A stretch of DNA of 64,000 nt from Clostridium_AD sp964467165 (GTDB lineage Bacteria; Bacillota; Clostridia; Clostridiales; Clostridiaceae), in assembly GCA_964467165.1 (NCBI GenBank), contig CAYXOL010000009.1:1-64000 (forward strand), given 5' to 3'. Positions 18,510-28,695 of the stretch are shown piece by piece. Position 1 is the stretch's first letter. Every line of letters starts with the position of its first letter. Below the pieces are notes generated by a model, which was not told where the DNA came from, searched no databases, and worked only from the letters and a program-made list of their open reading frames with translations. The translations under genes and the position numbers were made by a program.

Positions 18510-18725
18510 TTGTTATGTTTAAGCTTAGAAACCCAAAACAAAAGACAAAGGAGAGACTTCTTACAATATAGTCCAAATGGATATCATCCATTATTAATGT
18601 TTGATGGTATAGCAGGTGATTTAATTAAATCGGAACTGCTAAATTACTATAAACACAGGTGGCTGATGGAAACATTTTTTAGGGAAACCAAAAAATATCT
18701 TGGATCTTTAATCAAGTTTGCATAG
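18510..18725 (+). pseudogene. transposase remnant (DDE, IS4/IS1380-like)
   Basis: An open frame of 71 codons joins two pieces of a DDE transposase: RDFLQYSPNGYHPLLMFDGI from the N-terminal part and YKHRWLMETFFRETKKYLG from the region around the catalytic Glu. In complete transposases these blocks are hundreds of residues apart, so the middle is deleted. No terminal repeats were found. The sequence to 18845 shows no further open frame I can assign. It lies in the spot where the left transglutaminase copy decayed. Confidence 0.72.
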
Positions 18726-18845
18726 GAAATTCTCTTAAAACTATTTTTGAAAACTTAAAAATAGCCGGTCAAACCATCCGTGAAATTTGCGCCGCTAGTA
18801 AGTATAACATAATCCCATTGCTGCCATCCTTCCAGACATTAAATT

Positions 18846-20843
18846 CTACTTGTTAAATAGTATATTTATAGCTGAATCTTTTACTGCCCCTTGTTGTCCA
18901 AATATATAAACATTATTAACTTGTGAAAGTTTTCCACTTATATATTGAGTAGTTATAGTCTTTAGATTATTATCATCTACAAGTACTATAGCTGTAGAAT
19001 ACATGGCTGCAATTGCTGAGCCTGAAAGAGCATCTGGGAAATCTTTTCCCGTAGCTACACAAATGCTACTAAAACTTAAATCACTCTCAAATCTCTTTAT
19101 AATATTAATGTTTCTTTCATAGGAGTTACTACCAACTATCCTTTCTATACTAGGAAATTTATTTGCTACATAATTACTTATTAAATCTGTATCACCTAAA
19201 ATATATGTCTTTGTAAAAGAATTTTTACTTATAAATGTATTTATAGAAGCAGGTAATACGTCTTTATTAGTTAATATTATTGGAATACCTTTTTTAGCTG
19301 CAATAGAGGAGGCTGACAGTGCATCCGAATATTGCAAGCCATTAGTTACCATAATTTCTCCTAACACCACACCTAGTTTTTCAGCTATTTTAATTGAGGT
19401 TTCAAACCTATCAGCTCCACCGAGTCTTTCTGTAGCTATACCCATTGTATTAAGCTGATTTTCAACACTTTGAGATATAACAGCAGTACCACCGGTTATA
19501 ATAATGTGAGCTACACCTAATCTTTTAAGTTCAGTTATTACAGTTTGAGGTATTGTATTTTTATCGGTCAATAGAATTGGTGCATTATATTTTTTTGCAA
19601 GTGGTGCTGCGCTTAAGGCATCAGGATAATCGTTACCTGTAGCAAGTACCGCATAACTTGAAGCTTCTTTCCAGCCTGACTGGGATATAGCTGTTGCCGT
19701 TTGGTATCTATCTGCTCCTCCAAGCCTTACAATCTTTATATTACTTGCAGCACTTACAACAACTATACAATTTGCGGTCTTATATCCATCCAAACTTGTA
19801 GCAGTAACAACTGTAGTTCCTACACTTAAAGGGATTACCACCCCATTTACTACTTTAGCAACATCAGCGTTTGAAGAAGACCAAAGTATATTTTGATTTG
19901 TTGCAGTAGTTGGATTTATTGTAGCAATTAAGGTATCTATTGACCCAAGATTTAAAGTATCTGTGGACTTATTTAAGCTTATTGATTTTACTGTTGAAGC
20001 TACTGCTCCTGAACTATTAACAATAACACTACATGTGGCAGTCTCACTACCATCTGCAGTGGTCGCTGTAATTGTAGCAGCACCTTCCTTTACTGCAATT
20101 ATTACACCATCGATTACTTGCACTATACTTGTATCTGAGGATGCCCAGGTTACAATTTGAGTTGTTGAAGTTGACGGATTTACAGATGCAGTTAAAATAT
20201 CTGAACCTCCAATTGTTAAATAATCTGATGTTTTATTTAAATTTATTGATACTACGGGTCTACTAACTTTTACAACGCAGCTTGCAATGTTACTAGTATT
20301 AACTGAAGTAGCTGTAATCACTGCGGTTCCTGGTCCAACACCCATTATCAATCCATTATTCACTTGTACTATGGAAGTATTTGAAGATGCCCAAGTTACA
20401 TTTTGACTTACACCAGTGCCTTGACTTACAATGACTATTAGAGTTTCATTGCCGGAAATTGTTAATTCAGTTGAAGTCTTGTTCAAAGTTATTGAGGTAA
20501 TTGCTTGATTTACAATAACCATACAAGATGCACTCTTATATCCATCCGTTGTAGTTACTGTAATCATTGCAGTCCCTGGACTCACCGCCATAATTACTCC
20601 ATTAAATACATTTACTATACTAGTATTAGAGGATGTCCAAGTAACAGTTTGATTTGTTGCAGTTGGTGGACTTACAGTTGCTATTAAAGTATCTACTGCA
20701 TTAACTTCTAAAACATTTGTAATTTTATTTAAACTTATTGATGTTACATTAATTACGTTACTTGCAAATACCTGTACATTCATAACTTGTAATAAAAAAA
20801 ACATCATAAAACAGATAATTGTAATTGAATGTATTTTTTTCAT
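18846..20843 (-). CDS. cell-wall-anchored protein, four BIG2 domains + three CWB2 repeats
   Basis: 665 residues, ATG behind GGGGGCGG. It has a signal peptide (MKKIHSITIICFMMFF, cleaved near VFAS), four BIG2 Ig-like repeats up to about residue 360, then three CWB2 repeats (RLGGADRYQTATAIS, ERLGGADRFETSIKIA and RIVGSNSYERNINI). It is a tandem paralog of the protein at 15945-18206; the CWB2 parts are nearly identical while the BIG2 parts differ more. The closeness of the copies makes them prone to recombination. It likely sits in the wall surface layer; the ligand of its Ig-like arm is unknown. Confidence 0.93.
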   Translation of the reverse strand: MKKIHSITIICFMMFFLLQVMNVQVFASNVINVTSISLNKITNVLEVNAVDTLIATVSPPTATNQTVTWTSSNTSIVNVFNGVIMAVSPGTAMITVTTTDGYKSASCMVIVNQAITSITLNKTSTELTISGNETLIVIVSQGTGVSQNVTWASSNTSIVQVNNGLIMGVGPGTAVITATSVNTSNIASCVVKVSRPVVSINLNKTSDYLTIGGSDILTASVNPSTSTTQIVTWASSDTSIVQVIDGVIIAVKEGAATITATTADGSETATCSVIVNSSGAVASTVKSISLNKSTDTLNLGSIDTLIATINPTTATNQNILWSSSNADVAKVVNGVVIPLSVGTTVVTATSLDGYKTANCIVVVSAASNIKIVRLGGADRYQTATAISQSGWKEASSYAVLATGNDYPDALSAAPLAKKYNAPILLTDKNTIPQTVITELKRLGVAHIIITGGTAVISQSVENQLNTMGIATERLGGADRFETSIKIAEKLGVVLGEIMVTNGLQYSDALSASSIAAKKGIPIILTNKDVLPASINTFISKNSFTKTYILGDTDLISNYVANKFPSIERIVGSNSYERNINIIKRFESDLSFSSICVATGKDFPDALSGSAIAAMYSTAIVLVDDNNLKTITTQYISGKLSQVNNVYIFGQQGAVKDSAINILFNK

Positions 20844-20937
20844 AATAATCCGCCCCCATTAATAATTAATTCCATCAATATCATATTAACACAAACCATT
20901 CCATATAAATACTAATTTAGTTCCGATTACCAATATT

Positions 20938-22674
20938 TCATTTAATAAAATGTACCTTGGATACTGTAGGATATAATGTTTTATCCCAAGTATGATTTTT
21001 ACCAATTTCATCATCTGTTAAATTAAAATATGAATGTGATAATATAGGCCTATACGAAAAAGGATCGTCCCAAGTGGTGTCTAAATGATACCAATTTCCA
21101 TCTATATTCACTAAGTTCCAGGCATGTGATTCTACCTGACTACCATTATTGGCGGTACCAGAAACTATTTTCACCTCAATGCCTGCACTCATTAGCATTC
21201 TATAGGCGAGTAATGCATAACCCTCGCATACAGCAGAGTGGTTTACTAATGCATCATAGGCAGTATATCTAGTTAAAGAAGTGTCATATTGAACATTATT
21301 TACTATCCAGTCATGTATGGCCAACTCTTTATCTGAAGTTGTCCTAGAATTACTTATCAGCTTAGGCACAATATCATCAATCTGCGCTGTAAAAAGATCT
21401 TCCTGAGCCTTTGTTGTTTTATATTCAATAGTAAAATTTAAAGTAGTTGTTACTGTTTCGTAATTCTCCTCAGCTAATGCTACCTTTATATTTGTCATAG
21501 TATAATATTCATAGGGGTTTGTATTGACCATATCATTCAATATTTGATTAGCAGTATCCTTACAATCCTGAAGGGTACCCTTCCACTTAAAATCAAAAGT
21601 CGCTATTTTATTTTGCATATTAGAAATTATTACTGACTTAAGGCTATCATGCAAAGAGATAGTAGGTATGATAGCTACCGTAGGTATAGATGAAACATTA
21701 GATTCTACTGTATTTTCTACATCTTCGCTAATTACTCCTGTTCCACCAAAAATAATAAGGTGCTTAACATTATGACTCTTTAAGAAACTGATAGAATCAC
21801 TGGAAATTGAATTTTTATCCGTTAAAAATACTGCCGCATTGTTCTTTGCAGCTAAAGCCGAAGCACATAGGGCATCCGGAAAATTTTCCCCCGAAACTAG
21901 GTAGGCCGTATCGAAATTTAAACTATCTGTAAATTGGGTAAGGATAGCTAAGTTAGTTGCATATCTATCAGTACCACTAAGTCTTTTACTGCTGGGCAAC
22001 TGCGAATCTATACTGGAACTTAGTGCACCTGTCCCTCCTACTATGTAAGAAACTGGTATGTTTTCCCCTCCAATTAGGTCTGTTATATTTGAGTCCAAGT
22101 GAGCTTTCGGTGATAATAAAATTGGCATGGATTTTATCCCTGCCACAGATGCTATTGATAAAGCATCCGGGAAATCTGACCCCGTTGCAATTATAATTCC
22201 ATTATTAAGGTTCGATAGCTTGGCCACTTTATTTGAAGTGTCATATCTATCAACTCCCCCAACTCTAGTTGTGGTAATACCTAATTTTTTTAATTGTTTT
22301 TCTATATTAATACCTATAACGCTAGTACCACCAACTATAATTGCCTGTGTAGCTTTAAGTCTTTGTAATTCTCCTATAGTTTCTAAGGAAAGTGCCTTGC
22401 TATCCGCTAATAATATAGGCGCATCTTTTGATTTACACAAGGCTGAGGCTGATAGGGCATCTGGAAAATCTTGGCCAGATGCTATTATTACTGTATTTGC
22501 AGTTGACCAGCCCTTCTGACTAATGGCCACAGAAGTCGAGTACCTGTCGCTGCCGAATACCCTTATAGCTAAAGTATCTTCTGCTAAAGCTTTTGCTGGT
22601 CTATTAAATAAAGCAAAATTACTTAATAAAACAATGAAAAAAATAACTTTAATAAAGGCTTTATAACTTTTCAT
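20938..22674 (-). CDS. cell-wall-anchored transglutaminase-like protein (three CWB2 repeats)
   Basis: 578 residues, starting at the ATG at 22674 behind GGGGGT. A signal peptide is followed by three CWB2 repeats (RVFGSDRYSTSVAIS, TRVGGVDRYDTSNKVA, KRLSGTDRYATNLAIL). After a linker with a helical domain, a transglutaminase-like core follows with the full triad: Cys in SAVCEGYALLAYR (about 483), His in VESHAWNLV (about 517) and Asp in WYHLDTTWDDP (about 532). Such wall-bound enzymes may crosslink or cut surface proteins. The order anchor-then-enzyme is common for clostridial CWB2 proteins. A decayed copy lies at 18310-18474. Confidence 0.94.
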   Translation of the reverse strand: MKSYKAFIKVIFFIVLLSNFALFNRPAKALAEDTLAIRVFGSDRYSTSVAISQKGWSTANTVIIASGQDFPDALSASALCKSKDAPILLADSKALSLETIGELQRLKATQAIIVGGTSVIGINIEKQLKKLGITTTRVGGVDRYDTSNKVAKLSNLNNGIIIATGSDFPDALSIASVAGIKSMPILLSPKAHLDSNITDLIGGENIPVSYIVGGTGALSSSIDSQLPSSKRLSGTDRYATNLAILTQFTDSLNFDTAYLVSGENFPDALCASALAAKNNAAVFLTDKNSISSDSISFLKSHNVKHLIIFGGTGVISEDVENTVESNVSSIPTVAIIPTISLHDSLKSVIISNMQNKIATFDFKWKGTLQDCKDTANQILNDMVNTNPYEYYTMTNIKVALAEENYETVTTTLNFTIEYKTTKAQEDLFTAQIDDIVPKLISNSRTTSDKELAIHDWIVNNVQYDTSLTRYTAYDALVNHSAVCEGYALLAYRMLMSAGIEVKIVSGTANNGSQVESHAWNLVNIDGNWYHLDTTWDDPFSYRPILSHSYFNLTDDEIGKNHTWDKTLYPTVSKVHFIK

Positions 22675-22725
22675 AAGATTTACCCCCATCCTAAATTAGA
22701 CTTGTAGCCCTGGAGCCCTAGAAAT

Positions 22726-22808
22726 TCACTATAAAAAATACTGCAGATACAAAAGCGTTTCAAGATTGTGAAAATACTCTTTAAAAAAAGATGGATGGAC
22801 TATTACAT
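22726..22808 (+). pseudogene. fragment of the lipoprotein gene
   Basis: The stretch reads FTIKNTADTKAFQDCENTL then a stop; after a one-base shift it continues TLKKDGWTIT. It matches the middle of the intact lipoprotein at 15392-15787 (YTIKNTTDAKVFEDYENTL, LKKDGWTITD). Both ends of the gene are missing. Confidence 0.85.
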
Positions 22809-22924
22809 AATGAAAAAAATATAAGTAGATTTATTTACCAACCTACCTATATTTTCTACTATTTTTATATTTTAATTCTAATCAAGTCAACAAATATTAA
22901 TCTGCATATACTTCATATTGAAAG

Positions 22925-23731
22925 TTACTCGTTAAAATGTGCAACTAATCTGTCTATATTAAAATCTTGCTCTAAAAGCTGTTCCTCAGTAAACTGTAAG
23001 TTTAAAAATTTTGCTTTTAATGAATTGACCTCAAAATCACTAGTATTAAATGTTCCTATTGCTACTACTTTGTCATTATCCATGTTTTTAATAGTAACTG
23101 GTACCTTTTCTACTTTAACCTTTTTAGTTGCTGCATTTCTAACAATAATGGATATTTGTAATTCTCCATTATTACCTTTTAGAATTTTATACAAGGATAA
23201 ATTAATATCTCCTGAAGCAATAGGAGACATTTCATTTAAATATTTATGTAATGTATTAAATTGTGAATCAGTAGGTACATCTTCAAATTCTATTTTAACA
23301 CTACTATATGATTTTATATTTGTATCAAAAACTATATGCAGTCCATCTTTTAAAGATACTGTATCAATAAATATATTTTCTTTATCGAAAAATAGTTTCC
23401 AAGGAACTGCAGAGTAAGGTGGTATATTCCCTACCTCTCTAAGTTCAAAAACTTGCTTTGCCACAACTTCGCCTTTTGAATTTAACATCATAAGCGGTAG
23501 CTTATCAAAATTAATTTCTTTAGAAAGAGCATTTCTAAAATAAACACCTACTTCAACCTTGTCACCTAAATCAAATACATAAGTAGTATTTATATTTATG
23601 TCACCTTCGTTCATATCTGGTAAACTTTCTAATTCTTCTTTGTAAAACTCCTTTTTAGCATCTGCATGTGCAGCTTCATGTCCATCATTTACGTGTAATT
23701 TTAATTCAACTTTGGTTACGTCATTCTTCAT
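22925..23731 (-). CDS. two-domain SLAP protein
   Basis: 268 residues behind a perfect AGGAGG. No signal peptide. Two SLAP-type domains are visible: about 45-150 (VFDLGDKVEVGVYFRNALSK, then FDKLPLMMLNSKGEVV, YSAVPWKLFF) and about 165-262 (GELQISIIVRNAATKK, VEKVPVTIKNMDNDKVV). Each has the strand, N/R-N-A, P-x-x-L/I-x-N and hydrophobic end pattern. It is probably associated with S-layer assembly or surface display; the family function is not settled. A same-length copy with one nonsense codon lies at 39004-39810. Confidence 0.75.
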   Translation of the reverse strand: MKNDVTKVELKLHVNDGHEAAHADAKKEFYKEELESLPDMNEGDININTTYVFDLGDKVEVGVYFRNALSKEINFDKLPLMMLNSKGEVVAKQVFELREVGNIPPYSAVPWKLFFDKENIFIDTVSLKDGLHIVFDTNIKSYSSVKIEFEDVPTDSQFNTLHKYLNEMSPIASGDINLSLYKILKGNNGELQISIIVRNAATKKVKVEKVPVTIKNMDNDKVVAIGTFNTSDFEVNSLKAKFLNLQFTEEQLLEQDFNIDRLVAHFNE

Positions 23732-23939
23732 GATTACCTCCTATAATAAAACGCTGGGTTTTTAATCAAATTCTCATGAAACATGTCAATTATATTACTA
23801 TTATTAATATGTAAAATAGAATTTCAAATCTATCACATCTAATATTATATTACTAATTATGTATTAATAAAAGGTTTATTTCCTGATTTAACCTTCTCCG
23901 CTTTCCAAGAACAAAATCTCCCTACGGTCGAGTATTAAA

Positions 23940-23968
23940 GTGATGCTCCACAAATAGTGTGGCATCAC
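23940..23968 (-). terminator. hairpin terminator after the small zinc-ribbon gene
   Basis: GTGATGCTCCAC pairs with GTGTGGCATCAC around a short loop, overlapping the stop codon of the gene at 23965. Only a short T-run follows on the minus strand. Confidence 0.55.
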
Positions 23969-24216
23969 CTCTTAATTATCATATCTGAATCACATTTTAT
24001 ACAAATAACAATAGGACTACCACTTTTCTTGTCAAATTCCTCAGGTGTATAACATTCAAACGCAACAAAGTCAGGCACTTCTTCTTCATATCCACATTTT
24101 TTACATTTAAAAAGTATCATTTTATCACGTTCTTGTGGTTGAAATGGTATGCTATCTTCATTCACTTTACCTTTAAAAACTCTTTTAATACGTTCCCATA
24201 TCATATATATACCCAT
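23965..24216 (-). CDS. small zinc-ribbon protein, likely passenger of the IS91-like element
   Basis: 83 residues. Two CxxC pairs (LFKCKKCGYEEE and VICIKCDSDM, about residues 53-56 and 74-77) suggest a zinc ribbon. The N-terminal 30 residues (MIWERIKRVFKGKVNED) are basic. The gene overlaps the last 32 bases of the broken IS91-like transposase on the same strand, and it probably moved with it. I know no function; it may be a structural or DNA-binding accessory of the element. Confidence 0.55.
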   Translation of the reverse strand: MGIYMIWERIKRVFKGKVNEDSIPFQPQERDKMILFKCKKCGYEEEVPDFVAFECYTPEEFDKKSGSPIVICIKCDSDMIIKR

Positions 24217-25290
24217 ACTTTCTATGCCATATTTGCCACAACTCCATTAGCTGGCCGCATTTTAAACACTTTCTCGGATCTTTGGAAAAATTAATAATCA
24301 TTAATTCTCTATAAGTCATTTTTCTTGTTTCCTTTTTCCAATTTATTTTTAGTGTGAACTGAATTGCCTTAAGACCACTTTTTATGTATTGCAAAAGACC
24401 AAAACACTTCCGAACTTTTAAACTTATACTGCCTGCGTATACTCCGTATAGTCTAATTTTCCATCTTAACTAAGTATTCTATATTCTGCTATCGCAGGCC
24501 TTGCTAAATATCTACCGATATATCTTGCTGCACCTCTTGCGCTTTTCATCCCTGATTTGGCATTTATATAAAATCCTTCAGGAAAATCTTTAAACATTTT
24601 TAAGTATTCTGCTTTCTTCTCTGGCTTTTTACTTATCATATAATTTATCAATTTAAACTGCCAAACTTTTCTGAAATATTTGTAGTCAAGGCATTCCATA
24701 TCCTTAACTTCATTGCCTTTTGTTTTTATTTCTGGAACCAGTGCATGGACATGTGGATTAAAACCTACATTCCTTCCAAATGTATGCACTACTCCTATCA
24801 TTCCACTTTGCCAAAGTACTCCTCCTTTTTTACTCCTTTTCTTTTTCTGATACTCTTCTCTATTTTTATAGTTTACACCATTTGCAAACTCGTTTATAGC
24901 CTCATATACCATGTCTTGTAAATCTTTTAAGCACTCCCTATTCCAGTAAAAATAATTCCTATATTCAGCTGGTATTGTGAATACACAATGTCTATGTGGA
25001 ACATCTAAAATTTTGCTCACTTGTTTCTCTACCCATTCACTTATGTACTTTTTCCCACATTTACTACAAAATTTACTTTTACATATAAATCCTATTTTAA
25101 ATACTTCCAGACATTTTAAACATATATACGCAACAAAACCTAATGAAATATCTCCACATCCTATCATTTTCATTACTTCGATATTCATGTGTTCTCTCAT
25201 TTTTTCAGGATATTTTTCTTTATTCTTTTTCCAAAACTCTGGATAATTATCTTCAAATATTTGTTTTATAGTAATCTTACTTTTTTTCAT
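24185..25290 (-). pseudogene. IS91/IS801-like transposase, broken
   Basis: The upstream 274-codon frame (24466-25290) holds the zinc-binding domain (CLKCLEVFKIGFICKSKFCSKC) and the HUH motif in GFNPHVHALVPE, and stops right after ARGAARYIGRYLARPAIAEY, where complete proteins go on for about 100 residues. A second frame (24185-24394) carries the C-terminal end (MTYRELMIINFSKDP, KCLKCGQLMELWQIWHRKYG). The middle part between them is deleted or shifted. IS91 elements move by rolling-circle transposition; this one cannot make an intact enzyme. Confidence 0.82.
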
Positions 25291-25440
25291 GATTTAATCA
25301 TCTCATATTTATCTGATTTTTTCTACCTGTTTTTTAGCTAGAATGTTATCCACAGCGGTTTCCTATATAATAATAAAAAAACAATTAATATAGAGTCAAT
25401 AACTTTTACAACTAAAGCGGAAAAACTTAGTTTAAAAATC

Positions 25441-25480
25441 AATTAGACCTAAAATGAGATTCCCATTTTAGGTCTAATTT
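25441..25480. terminator. bidirectional intrinsic terminator
   Basis: A 16-base perfect stem (25441-25456 with 25464-25479) around a seven-base loop, with AT-rich flanks. It follows the end of the large secreted protein gene on the minus strand. Confidence 0.85.
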
Positions 25481-25523
25481 ATACATTTTACACATTGCCC
25501 CAAAGGTCTAAGCCCTTTTTCCT

Positions 25524-28500
25524 CTAATCAACAGTAACAGTAACTGCAACTTGTGCAGCTGTTGATCCCGCTACTATAATTGGTATATTTAATGTTAATT
25601 TTCTAATCTTTTCATCTTTAGTTACAGTTATATCTTTTGTGGTTGCAATGCTTGCAGCACCTGCTGTTCCTGATAAAGTTACCGTGGCAACTCCTGTAGT
25701 ACCAACATATGATAGTGTATATGTTAGACCATCGATTAACCAAGTTGTATCTGTAGTTCCACCAGTAAATCCTATTGATCCTAAAGATGATGGCGCTACT
25801 TGTGGTGCTAGCCCGAACTCTGAAGGTAAATATCCATCTCCAACAATTTTAAAATTATTATCTGCAAATGTAGATTGATTAACTGTAAAATCTTTTTTAA
25901 GAACTGTTACAGCAAAAATTTTTGTATCAATTGCAGTGTCCTTTTGAATTGTAGCAGTTAATGTTCCTGTTTGATTTCCTGCACTATATGCAGGTCTTGT
26001 AACTACTCCATCAACTATATTTATAGAGGTTAGGCCAGAAGAAGCCCAAGTTATTGCTGAACCATTTATTTCACTTAATGGTAATTGTAATGATGTTGTC
26101 ACACTGCTAAGTTCAGAATTCATATTCAATATAGATGAATCTGTTAAACGTGCTTTATCTGCTGCTACTATCACTATATCTTGTGGTTGTGCTCCCACTA
26201 CCACCATTACTTTGTACGTTATTCCATTTGTTAACCCTAGTAATTTTGTATCTTTCAAAGGTTTTAAATCACTAATATTAGAAGATAACCCACCATCTTC
26301 TGTGACATATTGTAGTATAGCGGAATCTCCTGTTCCAACTATTACTTTATAATTATAGTCTGTTGGCAATCCCACAATGCTCGTATGCCATGCTACTCCA
26401 AGTGAACCTTCGGCTTTAATAACCATATCATTACCAGAATTTTTAGCCTTATCCTTCACATCGCTGGTCATAAATACAATTGCCGTACCTGCATTAATTG
26501 CTATGGTAAGTGAACTATCGGACATTTCCATTATTACTGTCTTATTATCTCCCTGTAAGACAACATTTAGAGGTGAATAATCTGTAAATCCCTCTGAGGT
26601 AGTATCTATATTTCTTATTTTCCAATTGCCTACTACTTCGGTTGTATCTTTATCTAGTAGTTCACTTGCTGTATATGTTATTTTTGAACCAACTGCAACA
26701 GCACTAGCATACGATGGCCTTATACCATCTACTACAATATTTGTTTTAGAAATAGATGAATATACGTTGCTTGCTGACTTTGTAGTATTTGCTGAAGTAT
26801 GCGATGCACCTTCTAAAGCCTGTATATCACCTTGTATATCACCTTCATTAGTTATTATACCTGAGCTTGTTATACTTGAAGCAGCATCACCTTGTTTTAC
26901 CACATAATTAAAAACAATTTCATTAGGTGTACTCAAGTCCTTGTTATAAATAGCATCACCAACATTTAGCCTTAAAACAGGGTTACCAACTACAAAAACT
27001 GGTTCACTAAACTTAACCCCTATTTTTATAATTTCACCTATCCCATATAATTGCTTATCATCCATTGATACAACATCTGTAACTTCAGAAGACTTTTTAT
27101 TTGTAACTATCTTGTCGCCATTTATTGTTACACCTGATAATATACAATCTCCAGTACTTGAAACAGATATAGTAAGGTCTCCATTAATAGTAATATTTCT
27201 TAAATCATAAGTATTATTATCACTACCTCCCCTTCCTATTGTAACATTACCATTAATCGTTGATCCATTTCCATCTAAAACAATATGCCCAGCAGTTGCT
27301 AATGTTCTTTCTGGTTTTGCCAATGTCACCATCTGGGTTGGAGTAATACTTAAGGCAGATAAAAATTTAATATATTGAACATTACCATCACTTAAAGCCT
27401 TAGCCAGTACGTTTGCTGCATCATTGGTTTGCCCCTCACTATTTGATACGACTCTTGTATCTAATGTGTTAGGATACACCACTTTAATTGAATCTAAAGT
27501 ATCTGTTGTAAATGATTGTAACATTGATGTAAGTGTAGCTGGAGTTTTTAATAAATCATATAGTGTAACAGCCTTATTAGAAACTGTGCTTGTTTTTGAA
27601 GTTATGTAGTCAGAAATAATTTCTTTGTCCTGAACTTTTTCAGGGTAAGTAGAATCTTCTAAAAGCTTCCCATTAATATCAAAAGCCTCTATATGAATTT
27701 TATATTCTGATCCTGTTGTGTCAATATCAAGACCTGCTTGTCCAGTTGTAAATCCAGTAAAAGTTGAATTTTGAAAAAGTTCCTTTTCATCCAATAAAGT
27801 CACTATACTATTTGCAACTGAAACTTTTAATCTTTTTACAGCGGAGTCAGTCTTAACATCTATATTTGTTAATTTTGTATAAGAAGGAGGTGTAATAGTT
27901 GTTGTAATTGTTGTTGTTGTTGGTGTAGTAGTAGTACTAATATCAGTAGTTGTACCATTACTATCAGTAGTTGTTGGTGTTATTACCGTGGTTGTTGTGG
28001 TTGTGCTTATTGTAGTTGGTGCCGTAGTAATAGTTGTTTTAGGTACAGATAGTCCATTTTTTTTATGTATAGTTTCAATTGAAGTTATATATTTTTTAGG
28101 CACATAAATACTTATCTCTCTTGGTGAATTATACTTTAAAATAATATCATTTAATTCATCTGTTTTTCCTGTCGCAGTTGCTGGATTCATAAATATGGAT
28201 TTAAACCCACTTGAAAGATCCGTTGAAGAAAAAGGTAATATAAAATCCGTTAATTGTATATATCCCTCAGGATACTTCAATGCTCCGTTTTCTATTTTTA
28301 TGGCATAACTTACAACATCAGAATCCAAAGTCCCAATTTCTATACTTAAAACCTTAGGTAATAATGTTGTTGTACTAGGTTTTATCGAAAGAGCTCTTAG
28401 CACTGTACTAGGACTTTTCTCAATTATACCTCCACTAGCCGTCGTCTGATATATAGTAATTTTTTTTGTATCAATAAGTTCTATATTATAATCAAATTTT

Positions 28501-28661
28501 ATATCTATTGTATTTGCTGTCGTTCCTGTAGTTGCACTTTGTTTATATGTATATGGTACCGCTGCATGTACTGTTGTCACTAAAAACACCATACTAAACA
28601 AAAACACCATAATAAATAATTTCAAACCGCTGAATTTTCCTTTTAAAACATTATTACACAT
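25524..28661 (-). CDS. large secreted protein with Ig-like domains and Thr-rich linker
   Basis: 1045 residues behind AAGGGGG. A signal peptide (cleaved near VHAA) leads to a beta-rich N-terminal domain, a Thr/Pro-rich linker (about 215-265), and a middle section with a short right-handed-helix-like stretch (LDGNGSTINGNVTIGRGG). Then come Ig-like domains, including one of the atrophied BIG2 type (about 855-920; SAITWASSGLTSINIVDGVV) and a final strand domain. I see no wall anchor (no CWB2, SLH, LPXTG or C-terminal helix), so it may be released or held by partners. It follows the secreted protein at 28696 and they may form one operon. Function unknown; adhesion is plausible. Confidence 0.75.
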   Translation of the reverse strand: MCNNVLKGKFSGLKLFIMVFLFSMVFLVTTVHAAVPYTYKQSATTGTTANTIDIKFDYNIELIDTKKITIYQTTASGGIIEKSPSTVLRALSIKPSTTTLLPKVLSIEIGTLDSDVVSYAIKIENGALKYPEGYIQLTDFILPFSSTDLSSGFKSIFMNPATATGKTDELNDIILKYNSPREISIYVPKKYITSIETIHKKNGLSVPKTTITTAPTTISTTTTTTVITPTTTDSNGTTTDISTTTTPTTTTITTTITPPSYTKLTNIDVKTDSAVKRLKVSVANSIVTLLDEKELFQNSTFTGFTTGQAGLDIDTTGSEYKIHIEAFDINGKLLEDSTYPEKVQDKEIISDYITSKTSTVSNKAVTLYDLLKTPATLTSMLQSFTTDTLDSIKVVYPNTLDTRVVSNSEGQTNDAANVLAKALSDGNVQYIKFLSALSITPTQMVTLAKPERTLATAGHIVLDGNGSTINGNVTIGRGGSDNNTYDLRNITINGDLTISVSSTGDCILSGVTINGDKIVTNKKSSEVTDVVSMDDKQLYGIGEIIKIGVKFSEPVFVVGNPVLRLNVGDAIYNKDLSTPNEIVFNYVVKQGDAASSITSSGIITNEGDIQGDIQALEGASHTSANTTKSASNVYSSISKTNIVVDGIRPSYASAVAVGSKITYTASELLDKDTTEVVGNWKIRNIDTTSEGFTDYSPLNVVLQGDNKTVIMEMSDSSLTIAINAGTAIVFMTSDVKDKAKNSGNDMVIKAEGSLGVAWHTSIVGLPTDYNYKVIVGTGDSAILQYVTEDGGLSSNISDLKPLKDTKLLGLTNGITYKVMVVVGAQPQDIVIVAADKARLTDSSILNMNSELSSVTTSLQLPLSEINGSAITWASSGLTSINIVDGVVTRPAYSAGNQTGTLTATIQKDTAIDTKIFAVTVLKKDFTVNQSTFADNNFKIVGDGYLPSEFGLAPQVAPSSLGSIGFTGGTTDTTWLIDGLTYTLSYVGTTGVATVTLSGTAGAASIATTKDITVTKDEKIRKLTLNIPIIVAGSTAAQVAVTVTVD

Positions 28662-28695
28662 CTAATTTTTCCCCCTTATTAATAGATAAATAACA

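Larger units (their letters stand above)
15945..22674 (-). repeat. tandem duplication of a BIG2-CWB2 / CWB2-transglutaminase gene pair
   Basis: Two units of the same order. Left unit: CWB2 gene 15945-18206, then a transglutaminase remnant at about 18310-18474. Right unit: CWB2 gene 18846-20843, then the intact transglutaminase gene 20938-22674. The spacer between the two genes also matches (about 18225-18330 against 20862-20965), which shows that whole units were copied. Confidence 0.85.

Noticed and set aside
15945..20843. Regularly spaced similar DNA that might look like a repeat array or CRISPR
   Set aside because: The periodicity of about 246 bases is that of the BIG2 protein repeats and there are no short direct repeats with unique spacers.
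22690..22924. Possible riboswitch ahead of the CWB2-transglutaminase gene
   Set aside because: The structured-looking sequence is the fragment of the lipoprotein gene; no known riboswitch core motif is present.
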